From an uncultured Selenomonadales bacterium (GTDB lineage Bacteria > Bacillota > Negativicutes > Selenomonadales > Selenomonadaceae), in the NCBI GenBank assembly GCA_946543495.1, contig CAMNLS010000107.1:1-5253 (forward strand): a stretch of 5,253 nucleotides of DNA. The letters are read 5' to 3'. Below, piece by piece: positions 1-5,253 of the stretch. Each line of letters starts with the position of its first letter. The first letter of the stretch is position 1. Made by a program: the position numbers and the translations under genes. Under the pieces are notes generated by a model. That model was given only the letters and a program-made list of their open reading frames with translations. It was not told the DNA's origin and searched no databases.

Positions 1-1232
1 ATCAGCGGGAAGGCAACCTTCATGAAGCCGATAAACGAAATCGCCCGCCCGCGTTGAGCCGCCATTGACGCAACGACGACATTAGCACTCGCTCCGATTA
101 AAGTTCCGTTGCCGCCAAGGCACGCGCCTAAAGCTAAGCTCCACCACATCGGGTCAAGGTTCGTCAAACCCATCGCGCCCATATCTTTAATCAACGGAAT
201 CATCGTCGCCACGAACGGAATATTATCGATAAACGCGGAGGCAAGCGCACTCATCCAAAGAATTATCATTGCCGTCAAGGTAACGTCGCCTTGCGTGATT
301 TTAATCGCCTCTTCAGCTAACATTTTTATGACGCCCGTCTCAACCAGCGCGCCGACGAGAATAAACAAGCCGCCAAAGAAAAATATTGCAAGCCATTCAA
401 CTTTGCTAAGCATCTTGGCAATCATTTCTTCGTTGTGCGCGTAAGTGATAAGCAGTAACAAGCTTGCGCCCGTCAAAGCCGCCGTCGCCGATTCAAGACC
501 TAACATGCCGTGGAACGCAAACAGGCTTATCGTTATCGCCAAGACGAACAAGCATTTCTTAAGCAGGAGCGGGTCAGTTATCTGGCTCTTCTCGTCGAGG
601 CGCATGACTTTATCTTGAAGTTCGGGTTTGGTGTGCAGTTCGCTCTTGTAAATCATCATCAACAGCAGAACGGTTACGATAAAGATAAGGATTGATACGC
701 CCGTCATGTTCAGGAGGAAATCGCCGAAACTCAAGCCGACAGCCGAACCAATCATGATGTTAGGCGGGTCGCCGATAAGGGTCGCCGTGCCGCCGATGTT
801 GGAGCTGATGATTTGCGCCATGAGGAACGGTTTAACGTCGACTTTCAACTGCGCGGCGATGTTGAAGGTTATCGGCACGGTTAAAAGGACGGTCGTCACG
901 TTGTCTAGGAGCGCGGAGCAAACTGCGGTTAGTGTACTCAACGCCACGAGTAACGCCACAGGTTGAGCCTTGACCTTTTTAGCTGACCATATCGCCAAGA
1001 AGTTAAATAGTCCCGTTTCGCTCGTTATGTTGACGACAATCATCATGCCCATTAAAAGTCCAATCGTGTTGAAGTCGATGTGATGCACGGCGGTTTCTTG
1101 GTCGATGATACCCAGCAGAATCATGAGCATTGCGCCGAATAGCCCGACAACCGTGCGGTGAATCTTTTCGGAGATTATCAGCGCGTAGGCGGCTATGAAT
1201 ATCACAATCGCCACTATCGTCATTGTTTCCAT
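1..1232 (-). CDS. ArsB/NhaD-type ion transporter (SLC13/CitMHS superfamily), 3' end cut by the window edge
   Basis: This is a polytopic inner-membrane secondary transporter; 410 residues are present and the reading frame is open to the left edge. The sequence shows two related halves, each with a Asp-Asn helix motif followed by a glycine-rich re-entrant loop. These are DNVTTVLLTVP (110-120) with NIGGTATLIGDPPN (145-158), and DNIPF (336-340) with GACLGGNGTLIGASANVV (369-386). This inverted-repeat pattern is typical of the ArsB/NhaD and CitMHS permeases. Hydrophobic segments fill about 4-20, 28-43, 56-69, 91-120, 172-194, 226-242, 280-299 and 319-340, and a charged cytoplasmic-type linker lies at 196-222. 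Family members are about 420-430 residues, so only roughly the last 15 are missing. The ATG start is set by GGGAGG seven bases upstream. It is the last visible gene of the minus-strand operon, 12 bases after the 103-residue gene. The substrate (Na+/H+, arsenite, or an organic anion) cannot be decided; no ars genes are adjacent. Confidence 0.88.
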   Translation of the reverse strand, partial: METMTIVAIVIFIAAYALIISEKIHRTVVGLFGAMLMILLGIIDQETAVHHIDFNTIGLLMGMMIVVNITSETGLFNFLAIWSAKKVKAQPVALLVALSTLTAVCSALLDNVTTVLLTVPITFNIAAQLKVDVKPFLMAQIISSNIGGTATLIGDPPNIMIGSAVGLSFGDFLLNMTGVSILIFIVTVLLLMMIYKSELHTKPELQDKVMRLDEKSQITDPLLLKKCLFVLAITISLFAFHGMLGLESATAALTGASLLLLITYAHNEEMIAKMLSKVEWLAIFFFGGLFILVGALVETGVIKMLAEEAIKITQGDVTLTAMIILWMSALASAFIDNIPFVATMIPLIKDMGAMGLTNLDPMWWSLALGACLGGNGTLIGASANVVVASMAAQRGRAISFIGFMKVAFPL

Positions 1233-1239
1233 TAAGCAA

Positions 1240-1245
1240 CCTCCC
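1240..1245 (-). promoter_or_regulatory. Ribosome binding site of the transporter gene
   Basis: GGGAGG lies seven bases before the ATG at 1232. Its first G is the last base of the upstream gene's TAG stop, so ribosomes finishing the 103-residue protein end on this site. It fixes the transporter start; the alternative ATG three codons later has a less favourable distance. Confidence 0.8.
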
Positions 1246-1556
1246 TAAAAAAGTTTTTTGTCGACGACGGTTAAAGTTATTTTCTCTCCGTCGCGTTTAA
1301 TTTTGAAGTTGTAACTCTTAACGCCCGCGTTCGATAGTTCAATCTTGAGTGCGAGGAGTTCCCTGCCTAGCTTGTCTGTCAGTTCGGGCGTAAAGCCGGC
1401 TTTGGCGAGCGGTGCGGGCGGAGCTTCTGCCTCGGCAATCATGCGGAGCTTTTCTGCCTTCTTTGCGGCGGTTAGGAGTTGCTGTTCAATCGTCTCCTCT
1501 TCGACGTAGTTTTTAACCATGTCTTTATCGGTTAAGCCGCGTGGTATCTTCGGCAT
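1245..1556 (-). CDS. Hypothetical small charged protein (103 residues) between glnS and the transporter
   Basis: I do not recognise this family. The protein is probably cytoplasmic: there is no signal peptide or hydrophobic segment. Residues 10-45 are rich in Lys, Glu, Ala and Leu and look helical. A short Ala/Pro stretch (EAPPAPLAKAG, 44-54) acts as a likely linker. A second helical stretch follows (58-77), and then alternating polar and hydrophobic residues (80-99) that suggest a beta hairpin. A real gene is supported by four things: a good ribosome binding site six bases before the ATG, tight packing (6 bases after glnS, 12 before the transporter), the same strand as the operon, and a coherent amino-acid composition. 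The two-part layout could be a helical partner-binding arm with a small alpha/beta C-terminal fold, but that is inference. Its position directly after glnS invites a link with translation, which nothing in the sequence proves. Confidence 0.75.
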   Translation of the reverse strand: MPKIPRGLTDKDMVKNYVEEETIEQQLLTAAKKAEKLRMIAEAEAPPAPLAKAGFTPELTDKLGRELLALKIELSNAGVKSYNFKIKRDGEKITLTVVDKKLF

Positions 1557-1562
1557 AGCTAA

Positions 1563-1568
1563 TCACCT
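1563..1568 (-). promoter_or_regulatory. Ribosome binding site of the 103-residue gene, overlapping the glnS stop
   Basis: AGGTGA lies six bases before the ATG at 1556. The last TGA of this motif is the stop codon of glnS itself, so the end of glnS translation and initiation of the next gene occupy the same bases. This supports translational coupling and fixes the start. Confidence 0.75.
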
Positions 1569-3215
1569 GTCCTTAACTTTAGCCCATGTGTCTTTCAAGC
1601 CGACGACGCGATTAAAAACCAACTTATCGGGCGTGGTGTCCGGGTCTACGACGAAGTAGCCCAGCCGCAAGAATTGATAATGCGTGCCCGCATTCGTCCA
1701 GCGAACGGAAGGTTCAATCAACGCCTGCTTGACGATTAACGAATTCGGATTGAGGGCGGCGATAAAGTCTTCGGGAAGGTTGCCCTGCGCGTCGGTCGTC
1801 AAAAGGTAATCATACAGCCTGACTTCGGCGGGCAAAGCGAACTTCGCGCTGACCCAATGAATCGTGCCTTTAATCTTGCGTCCTGCAGTCGCGCCGCCGC
1901 TCTTTGATGTCGGGTCGATTGTGCAATGGAGTTCGACGACTTCGCCCGCAGGGTTCTTGATGACTTCCTCGCATTTGATAATGTAAGCGTGCTTCAATCG
2001 GACTTCGCCGCCGGGCTTGAGGCGGAAAAACTTTTTGGGCGCATCTTCCATGAAGTCTTCGCGCTCAATGAAAATTTCCCGCGTGAACGGAACAAAACGA
2101 CTGCCGCCGCGCTTAGGGTGATTCTCTGCTGTCAAGTACTCAACAGAATCCTCCGCAACGTTCGTAAGGACAACCTTAAGCGGGTCAAGCACAGCCATAA
2201 CGCGTTCGGCATTCTCGTTGAGGTCTTCGCGGACGCAGTGTTCAAGCATTGCAATATCAACGACGCTGTTAGACTTGGCAACGCCAATACGCTCGCAAAA
2301 GTCTCGAATCGCTGACGGAGTGAATCCCCTACGCCTCAAGCCGCAAAGCGTCGGCATACGCGGATCGTCCCAGCCGCGCACGTGCCCTTCCTCGACAAGC
2401 TGACGCAACTTTCGCTTACTGGTAATGGTGTTGGTTAAGTCAAGGCGTGCGAATTCGATTTGACGCGGGCGCGTGTTCACGTCGAAGCCTAAAGAATCCA
2501 ACAGCCAATCATAGAACGGACGATGGTCTTCAAACTCCAACGTGCAGACAGAGTGCGTGATATTTTCTATGGCGTCTTCAAGCGGGTGCGCGAAATCGTA
2601 CATGGGATAAATCAACCAGTCGTCGCCGGTGTGATGATGAGTCGCCCGCGTGATTCGATAAATGACAGGGTCGCGCATGTTTATGTTGGGGCTTGCCATG
2701 TCAATCTTAGCACGCAGGACTTTGGAGCCGTCAGGGAACTCGCCCGCCTTCATGCGCGTGAACAAGTCCAAATTCTCCTCGACAGAACGATTGCGCCAAG
2801 GACTTTCCTTTCCCGCCTCCGTCAACGTGCCGCGATAAGCCCGAATCTCCTCTGCGCTGAGGTCGTCGACGTAAGCCAAGCCGCGTTTGATGAGTTCAAC
2901 CGCATAATCGTAGAACTTGCCGAAGTAATCCGACGCAAAAAATTTTCTGTCGCCCCAATCGAAGCCGAGCCATTTAATATCCTCTTGAATCGAATCTACA
3001 AACTCAACGTCCTCTTTGGTCGGGTTGGTGTCGTCGAAGCGCAGATTGCACAAGCCGCCGTTGTGGAGGGCAAGTCCAAAGTTCAAGCAAACGGATTTGG
3101 CGTGCCCGATATGCAAGTAGCCGTTGGGTTCGGGCGGAAAGCGCGTATGTATTCCGTCGGCATACTTACCCGCCTTTAAGTCGTTTTCAATTTCCTGCTG
3201 AACGAAATTTATCAT
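1563..3215 (-). CDS. glnS: Glutaminyl-tRNA synthetase (GlnRS)
   Basis: Cytoplasmic class I aminoacyl-tRNA synthetase that joins glutamine to tRNA-Gln using ATP. At 550 residues it is full length (E. coli GlnRS is about 554). The Rossmann-fold signature PPEPNGYLHIGHAK is at 27-40 with HIGH at 35-38. FDDTNP at 60-65 and the LEFEDHRPFYDWLLD segment (226-240) are typical of GlnRS. The KMSKS-equivalent is ITSKRKL at 264-270, with Thr where E. coli has Met. The C-terminal anticodon-binding beta-barrel region includes GTIHWVSA (450-457) and ALPAEVRLYDYLL (460-472), which separates it from the related GluRS. Having a GlnRS suggests this organism charges tRNA-Gln directly, at least in part, rather than relying only on the Glu-tRNA amidotransferase route common in Firmicutes. 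The ATG overlaps the stop of the upstream HD gene (ATGA), with GAGGTG five bases before it. No T-box leader is present in front of the gene. Confidence 0.97.
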   Translation of the reverse strand: MINFVQQEIENDLKAGKYADGIHTRFPPEPNGYLHIGHAKSVCLNFGLALHNGGLCNLRFDDTNPTKEDVEFVDSIQEDIKWLGFDWGDRKFFASDYFGKFYDYAVELIKRGLAYVDDLSAEEIRAYRGTLTEAGKESPWRNRSVEENLDLFTRMKAGEFPDGSKVLRAKIDMASPNINMRDPVIYRITRATHHHTGDDWLIYPMYDFAHPLEDAIENITHSVCTLEFEDHRPFYDWLLDSLGFDVNTRPRQIEFARLDLTNTITSKRKLRQLVEEGHVRGWDDPRMPTLCGLRRRGFTPSAIRDFCERIGVAKSNSVVDIAMLEHCVREDLNENAERVMAVLDPLKVVLTNVAEDSVEYLTAENHPKRGGSRFVPFTREIFIEREDFMEDAPKKFFRLKPGGEVRLKHAYIIKCEEVIKNPAGEVVELHCTIDPTSKSGGATAGRKIKGTIHWVSAKFALPAEVRLYDYLLTTDAQGNLPEDFIAALNPNSLIVKQALIEPSVRWTNAGTHYQFLRLGYFVVDPDTTPDKLVFNRVVGLKDTWAKVKDR

Positions 3216-4000
3216 ATACTCACCTCAGAAAGTTTTTCTTCGACGCGTCGACGCAAGCGGCGGACGCCTTCGGCAATGTGTTCGTCCATTGGAAGATTAG
3301 CGACAATCTTTTCAATGTAGCCGCGCTCGACAATTTTTTGCATCGTCCACTTAAAGTTGATGTCGTAAATCCACATGAGCCGAACAATTTTCCTATCGCC
3401 GTTCGTGCGAATCTTCTTATAATCCGCCTGCTTGCCCGTCACGAAGTTTTCCACGAAGTCAGGACTAACGTCGGGGCGTGCCCTGCCCTTGATGAAGTTG
3501 GGCAACTTGTCAGCGTTCTCTTGCGCAAGGAAAGGTTCAAGTACGCGATATATGTCGAGCTTGTCGGCGTCGCGAATTATCTTTGCAAAAAAAAGTTTCC
3601 GTTCGTCGTCGGTCGGCGCAACGGTCATCTTGTTATGATTCTGAATCGCGAACGTTACGATATCATAATCGGGCGCGGCAAGCTCCTTGAAGAATTCCAA
3701 CTCGTCAATGACTTTAAGTGCAAGGTCGGCGTGGTCTTCGGAGTCGGCGTCGTTGAACGTCTTATACAAACTGTATTGGCGGAAGCGTCCCACGTCATGA
3801 AACAGCCCGATAATCTCGGCAAGCTCGGTGTTATGCTTTGATAACTTTAAGAACTTGGCAAGCTCAACGCAATTTGACGTAACGTAGCCCGTGTGCTTTT
3901 CCTTAAGCAAGATGCCCTGCTGAACTTCCTCGTCGTCTGAATAAAAACTTTTCATGTAAGCCGTCATCCACTCATGCATTCGGTTGAGCAGTTCCCGCAT
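3212..4000 (-). CDS. HD-domain metal-dependent phosphohydrolase, first gene of the glnS operon
   Basis: A 262-residue soluble protein of the HD superfamily, whose members use metal-binding His and Asp residues to hydrolyse phosphomonoesters or phosphodiesters, often of nucleotides. Visible metal-ligand candidates are H36 (KEKH), the HD pair H68-D69 in GLFHDVGRFRQY, and D144 in IIRDADKLD; SEDHAD (H90) and NHNK (H122) supply two further histidines. This arrangement, including FNDADSEDHA after the HD motif, matches a group of uncharacterised bacterial HD hydrolases rather than RelA/SpoT or dGTPases; the substrate is unknown. The Arg-rich C-terminal end (VRRLRRRVEEK, 246-256) could contact nucleic acid or be a simple helix. 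The start at 4000 is chosen because of a near-perfect ribosome binding site seven bases upstream. A longer in-frame version from a TTG at 4045 would begin upstream of the predicted transcript start. The gene overlaps glnS by 4 bases. Confidence 0.88.
   Translation of the reverse strand: MRELLNRMHEWMTAYMKSFYSDDEEVQQGILLKEKHTGYVTSNCVELAKFLKLSKHNTELAEIIGLFHDVGRFRQYSLYKTFNDADSEDHADLALKVIDELEFFKELAAPDYDIVTFAIQNHNKMTVAPTDDERKLFFAKIIRDADKLDIYRVLEPFLAQENADKLPNFIKGRARPDVSPDFVENFVTGKQADYKKIRTNGDRKIVRLMWIYDINFKWTMQKIVERGYIEKIVANLPMDEHIAEGVRRLRRRVEEKLSEVSI
3221..3226 (-). promoter_or_regulatory. Ribosome binding site of glnS, inside the end of the HD gene
   Basis: GAGGTG lies five bases before the glnS ATG and entirely within the last codons of the HD-domain gene. 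Together with the ATGA stop/start overlap at 3212-3215 it makes glnS expression likely to depend on translation of the preceding gene. Confidence 0.75.
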
Positions 4001-4003
4001 TAC

Positions 4004-4012
4004 ATCACCTCC
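4004..4012 (-). promoter_or_regulatory. Strong ribosome binding site deciding the HD gene start
   Basis: GGAGGTGAT, complementary to the 3' end of 16S rRNA over nine bases. Its GGAGG core ends seven bases before the ATG at 4000. It rules out the 15-residue N-terminal extension that an upstream TTG would give. Confidence 0.85.
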
Positions 4013-4036
4013 AAAGATTAAAACAACATTAGCGCG

Positions 4037-4065
4037 ATTATACAACCCTTTAACGCTTTACGCAA
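4037..4065 (-). promoter_or_regulatory. Sigma-70-type promoter of the HD-glnS operon
   Basis: On the minus strand a perfect TATAAT (4037-4042) lies 17 bases downstream of a weak -35, TTGCGT (4060-4065, three of six consensus bases). The expected transcript start is near 4030, giving a leader of about 30 bases with no room for a T-box or riboswitch. The spacer holds a direct repeat, GCGTAAA followed by GCGTTAAA (4049-4063), which may be chance or an operator. Confidence 0.65.
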
Positions 4066-4083
4066 TTTATCTTGGCAAATTTA

Positions 4084-4112
4084 TTGACGGGCAAAAATGG
4101 CTGTGATAATAT
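4084..4112 (+). promoter_or_regulatory. Sigma-70-type promoter of the flavodoxin gene
   Basis: TTGACG (4084-4089, five of six consensus bases) is the -35. Two overlapping -10 readings are possible. GATAAT (4105-4110) is five of six, has an extended TG at 4102-4103, and a short 15-base spacer. TAATAT (4107-4112) is four of six with an ideal 17-base spacer. Either gives a leader of roughly 35 bases. The -35 is flanked by two copies of GGCAAA (4074-4079 and 4090-4095). Confidence 0.65.
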
Positions 4113-4138
4113 GTGCGCGTTTGTATAGTAAAATTTTT

Positions 4139-4143
4139 GGAGG
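4139..4143 (+). promoter_or_regulatory. Ribosome binding site of the flavodoxin gene
   Basis: GGAGG lies nine bases before the ATG at 4153 and six before an in-frame TTG at 4150. Both distances work. The ATG is preferred because it is the stronger codon and gives the usual family N-terminus. Confidence 0.75.
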
Positions 4144-4152
4144 CGATCCTTG

Positions 4153-4581
4153 ATGAGTAAAATCGCGGTCGTGTTTTGGAGCGGCACCGGCAACACTGAG
4201 GAAATGGCTAACGCCGTAGCTGAAGGCGCAAAAGCGGCTGACGCAGATGTCGAAGTGTTCCATGTCGACGACTTCAACGCAACTGACATGGCGGATTATA
4301 ACGGTTTCTTGTTCGGTTGCCCGGCTATGGGCGATGAAGTCTTGGAAGAAGATTCCTTCGAGCCTTTCTTCGCTGAGGCTGAAGCTAAACTTAATGGCGT
4401 ACCCGTCGGCTTGTTCGGCTCCTACGGTTGGGGCGGCGGCACATGGATGGAAAATTGGATCGAACGCACTAAAGAAGCAGGCGCAAAATTTGTCGGCTCT
4501 GTAATTGCTGAAAATGCTCCCGATGATACTGTCCTTGAAGAGTGCCGCAAACTCGGCGAGGATTTGGCTAAGGCTGTGTGA
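4153..4581 (+). CDS. Short-chain flavodoxin, Megasphaera/Clostridium type
   Basis: A 142-residue soluble FMN protein that carries one or two electrons at low potential, typically replacing ferredoxin as partner of pyruvate oxidoreductase, hydrogenase or similar anaerobic enzymes. The phosphate-binding loop is WSGTGNT (9-15). The 50s loop GCPAMGDEVLEE (55-66) has M59 where the M. elsdenii and C. beijerinckii proteins use Met against the flavin. The 90s loop GSYGWGGGTWME (89-100) places W93 on the other face. There is no 20-residue insertion in the last strand, so it is the short-chain class, and its length matches (M. elsdenii is about 137). It is very acidic, as usual for flavodoxins. It is monocistronic: its own promoter lies upstream and a terminator starts 20 bases after the stop. 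An alternative TTG start at 4150 would add one residue. Flavodoxins are often induced by iron shortage, but I see no Fur box here. Confidence 0.95.
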   Translation: MSKIAVVFWSGTGNTEEMANAVAEGAKAADADVEVFHVDDFNATDMADYNGFLFGCPAMGDEVLEEDSFEPFFAEAEAKLNGVPVGLFGSYGWGGGTWMENWIERTKEAGAKFVGSVIAENAPDDTVLEECRKLGEDLAKAV

Positions 4582-4594
4582 ACTATTTAAACGT

Positions 4595-4632
4595 AATAAA
4601 AATCCCTCGCTGATTGCGGGGGATAATTTTTT
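4595..4632. terminator. Bidirectional intrinsic terminator between convergent flavodoxin and GNAT genes
   Basis: A nine-base-pair stem (4602-4610 with 4616-4624, one G-U pair on the plus-strand RNA) closes a five-base loop, TGATT. On the plus strand it is followed by AA and then six T (4627-4632), which ends the flavodoxin transcript. On the minus strand the stem is followed by TTTTTATT (4594-4601 read in reverse), which ends the GNAT transcript. The stem lies between the two stop codons, at 4581 and 4636. Confidence 0.88.
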
Positions 4633-4635
4633 CGG

Positions 4636-5142
4636 TTAATGGCTGAAGTATTCGCGGTCGAGCATTCCGAGAACGATTAAGTTTTCCCAGACGCCGTCGG
4701 TTAAAAGGATTTCGCGCAGGACGCCTTCACGCACAAAACCCAAACTCTCGTAAAGGTGCAGGGCGATTGGATTGTATTCCTTGCAGTCAATCCAAACGCG
4801 ATGATACTTCCTAACCTTGAACGTCCACTCAAGCAGAAGGTTCAAAGCCTCGCGCCCGTAGCCCAGACCCTTGCGCCCGATGATGACGTGGGTAAACTCA
4901 ATGAACGGCGAATCCATCTTGCGGAGCATGAAATATCCGACGGCTTGCCCCGTGTCAATCTCCTCAACAATCACGTCCAATTTTTCCGAGTCGTCCGAGC
5001 CGATAATCTCGCGGTGATATTCTTCGCTAAACGGCACGATGAATTTCAAGTTCTCCGGCGCGTGTTGCAACGCCATGATGTAGCCCAAATCCGTCACGTT
5101 CGCACGCCTTAAGCGCAATCTCTTTCCTTCGATTAAAATCAT
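4636..5142 (-). CDS. GNAT-family N-acetyltransferase (RimJ/RimL-like)
   Basis: A 168-residue cytoplasmic acetyl-CoA-dependent acyltransferase. The acetyl-CoA pyrophosphate-binding motif A, GRKGLGYGREAL (89-100), fits the R/Q-x-x-G-x-G/A pattern. It is followed by the C-terminal GNAT motif YNPIALHLYESLGF (123-136), and then GVLREILLTDGVW (140-152), typical of the RimJ/RimL or spermidine-acetyltransferase-like branch (Acetyltransf_3). The opening IEGKRLRLRRANVTDL is also typical of this branch. The acceptor could be a ribosomal protein N-terminus, a polyamine or a small metabolite; the sequence does not say. The ATG at 5142 is chosen over an in-frame TTG at 5151, because AAGGAG would directly abut that TTG with no spacing. 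The gene stands alone: convergent to flavodoxin with a shared terminator, and divergent from the gene at the right edge. Confidence 0.92.
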   Translation of the reverse strand: MILIEGKRLRLRRANVTDLGYIMALQHAPENLKFIVPFSEEYHREIIGSDDSEKLDVIVEEIDTGQAVGYFMLRKMDSPFIEFTHVIIGRKGLGYGREALNLLLEWTFKVRKYHRVWIDCKEYNPIALHLYESLGFVREGVLREILLTDGVWENLIVLGMLDREYFSH

Positions 5143-5151
5143 TGCTATCAA

Positions 5152-5157
5152 CTCCTT
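5152..5157 (-). promoter_or_regulatory. Ribosome binding site deciding the GNAT start
   Basis: AAGGAG, nine bases before the ATG at 5142 and directly touching the TTG at 5151. The zero spacing to the TTG excludes the three-residue longer start. Confidence 0.75.
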
Positions 5158-5163
5158 GCGTTT

Positions 5164-5191
5164 AATATATCGGCTGTAAAAATTTTTTCAA
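5164..5191 (-). promoter_or_regulatory. Sigma-70-type promoter of the GNAT gene
   Basis: On the minus strand TTGAAA (5186-5191, five of six) is separated by 16 bases from TATATT (5164-5169, five of six). The spacer contains an A6T5 run that may bend DNA. The predicted transcript start falls near 5157, which leaves a leader of only about 15 bases that begins at the ribosome binding site. I found only weak candidates for the divergent plus-strand promoter: TTGCTA (5142-5147) with TAATAT (5163-5168) at 15 bases. Confidence 0.5.
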
Positions 5192-5207
5192 GTAAGAGGT
5201 GTTTTGT

Positions 5208-5253
5208 TTGGATTATCTTCAACATATTGATTGGCTGGCATTGGGGCAAAAGC
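5208..5253 (+). CDS. 5' end of an unidentified gene with a TTG start, cut by the window edge
   Basis: Fifteen codons are visible, giving MDYLQHIDWLALGQK if the TTG at 5208 is the start. GAGG at 5196-5199 lies eight bases upstream, a good ribosome binding distance. A GTG at 5199 in the same frame would overlap that site, so it is less likely. No in-frame stop appears before the edge. The product cannot be identified from so few residues; the Trp/Leu-rich beginning would suit the lead-in to a membrane helix, which is only a guess. It is divergent from the GNAT gene across 65 bases. Confidence 0.5.
   Translation, partial: MDYLQHIDWLALGQK

Noticed and set aside
109..966. Plus-strand open frames at 109-444, 510-695 and 706-966, and a minus-strand frame at 1003-1239
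   Set aside because: The transporter frame is continuous from 1232 to the left edge with all its family motifs, so these are shadows in other frames.
2523..3179. A 218-codon plus-strand open frame opposite glnS, with further plus-strand frames at 1926-2315 and 2218-2403
   Set aside because: They lie wholly antisense to the well-identified glnS. They have no ribosome binding site or domain, and Arg/Val-rich composition typical of a coding-strand shadow.
3278..3841. A 187-codon plus-strand open frame opposite the HD gene, and a smaller one at 3432-3638
   Set aside because: They are antisense to a gene with clear HD motifs and a strong ribosome binding site. No recognisable domain or initiation signal is present.
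4001..4036. Possible T-box or riboswitch controlling the synthetase operon
   Set aside because: The leader is only about 30 bases, too short for a T-box, and it contains no T-box consensus or terminator/antiterminator pair.
4001..4045. A longer start for the HD protein at a TTG (4045)
   Set aside because: That start lies upstream of the predicted transcript start and inside the promoter spacer. GGAGGTGAT clearly serves the ATG at 4000.
4050..4289. Two minus-strand open frames (about 60 and 79 codons) across the flavodoxin start
   Set aside because: They overlap the flavodoxin coding start and its promoter, and have no ribosome binding site or recognisable product.
1..5253. CRISPR repeats, tRNA or rRNA genes, insertion-sequence ends, or a phage or defence cassette
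   Set aside because: No regularly spaced repeats, cloverleaf-like sequence, transposase, integrase or terminal inverted repeats were seen on reading either strand.

Overview
The window looks like ordinary chromosomal DNA from an anaerobic bacterium of the Negativicutes (the Firmicutes class that includes Megasphaera and Selenomonas). The case rests on three observations. The flavodoxin is a short-chain type very close in its FMN-binding loops to the Megasphaera elsdenii protein as I remember it. The ribosome binding sites are strong Firmicutes-type sites such as GGAGGTGAT. Base composition is near 50% GC. The taxonomic call is inference from the sequence alone.

Positions 1-4000 hold a tight four-gene block on the minus strand. 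Read in its own direction it runs: an HD-domain phosphohydrolase (4000 to 3212), glutaminyl-tRNA synthetase glnS (3215 to 1563), a 103-residue protein I do not recognise (1556 to 1245), and an ArsB/NhaD-type membrane transporter (1232 running off the left edge). The first two genes overlap by 4 bases, and the other junctions are 6 and 12 bases with a ribosome binding site at each. A single transcript from one promoter at 4037-4065 is therefore the simplest reading.

Positions 4001-4152 are a compact divergent control region. It carries back-to-back promoters for the minus-strand operon and for the plus-strand flavodoxin (4153-4581). The flavodoxin is followed by a hairpin with T-runs on both sides (4595-4632). 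That hairpin can also terminate the convergent minus-strand GNAT acetyltransferase gene (5142 to 4636). A 65-base gap then separates the GNAT gene from the first 15 codons of a plus-strand gene that leaves the window on the right.

No stretch of 300 bases lacks a gene. I see no tRNA, rRNA, CRISPR array, insertion sequence or riboswitch. The gene set is housekeeping in nature: translation, electron transfer, transport, acyl transfer and a nucleotide/phosphate hydrolase. The least explained parts are the 103-residue protein and the conserved-looking coupling of an HD hydrolase to glnS. I do not see a convincing new biological system here.
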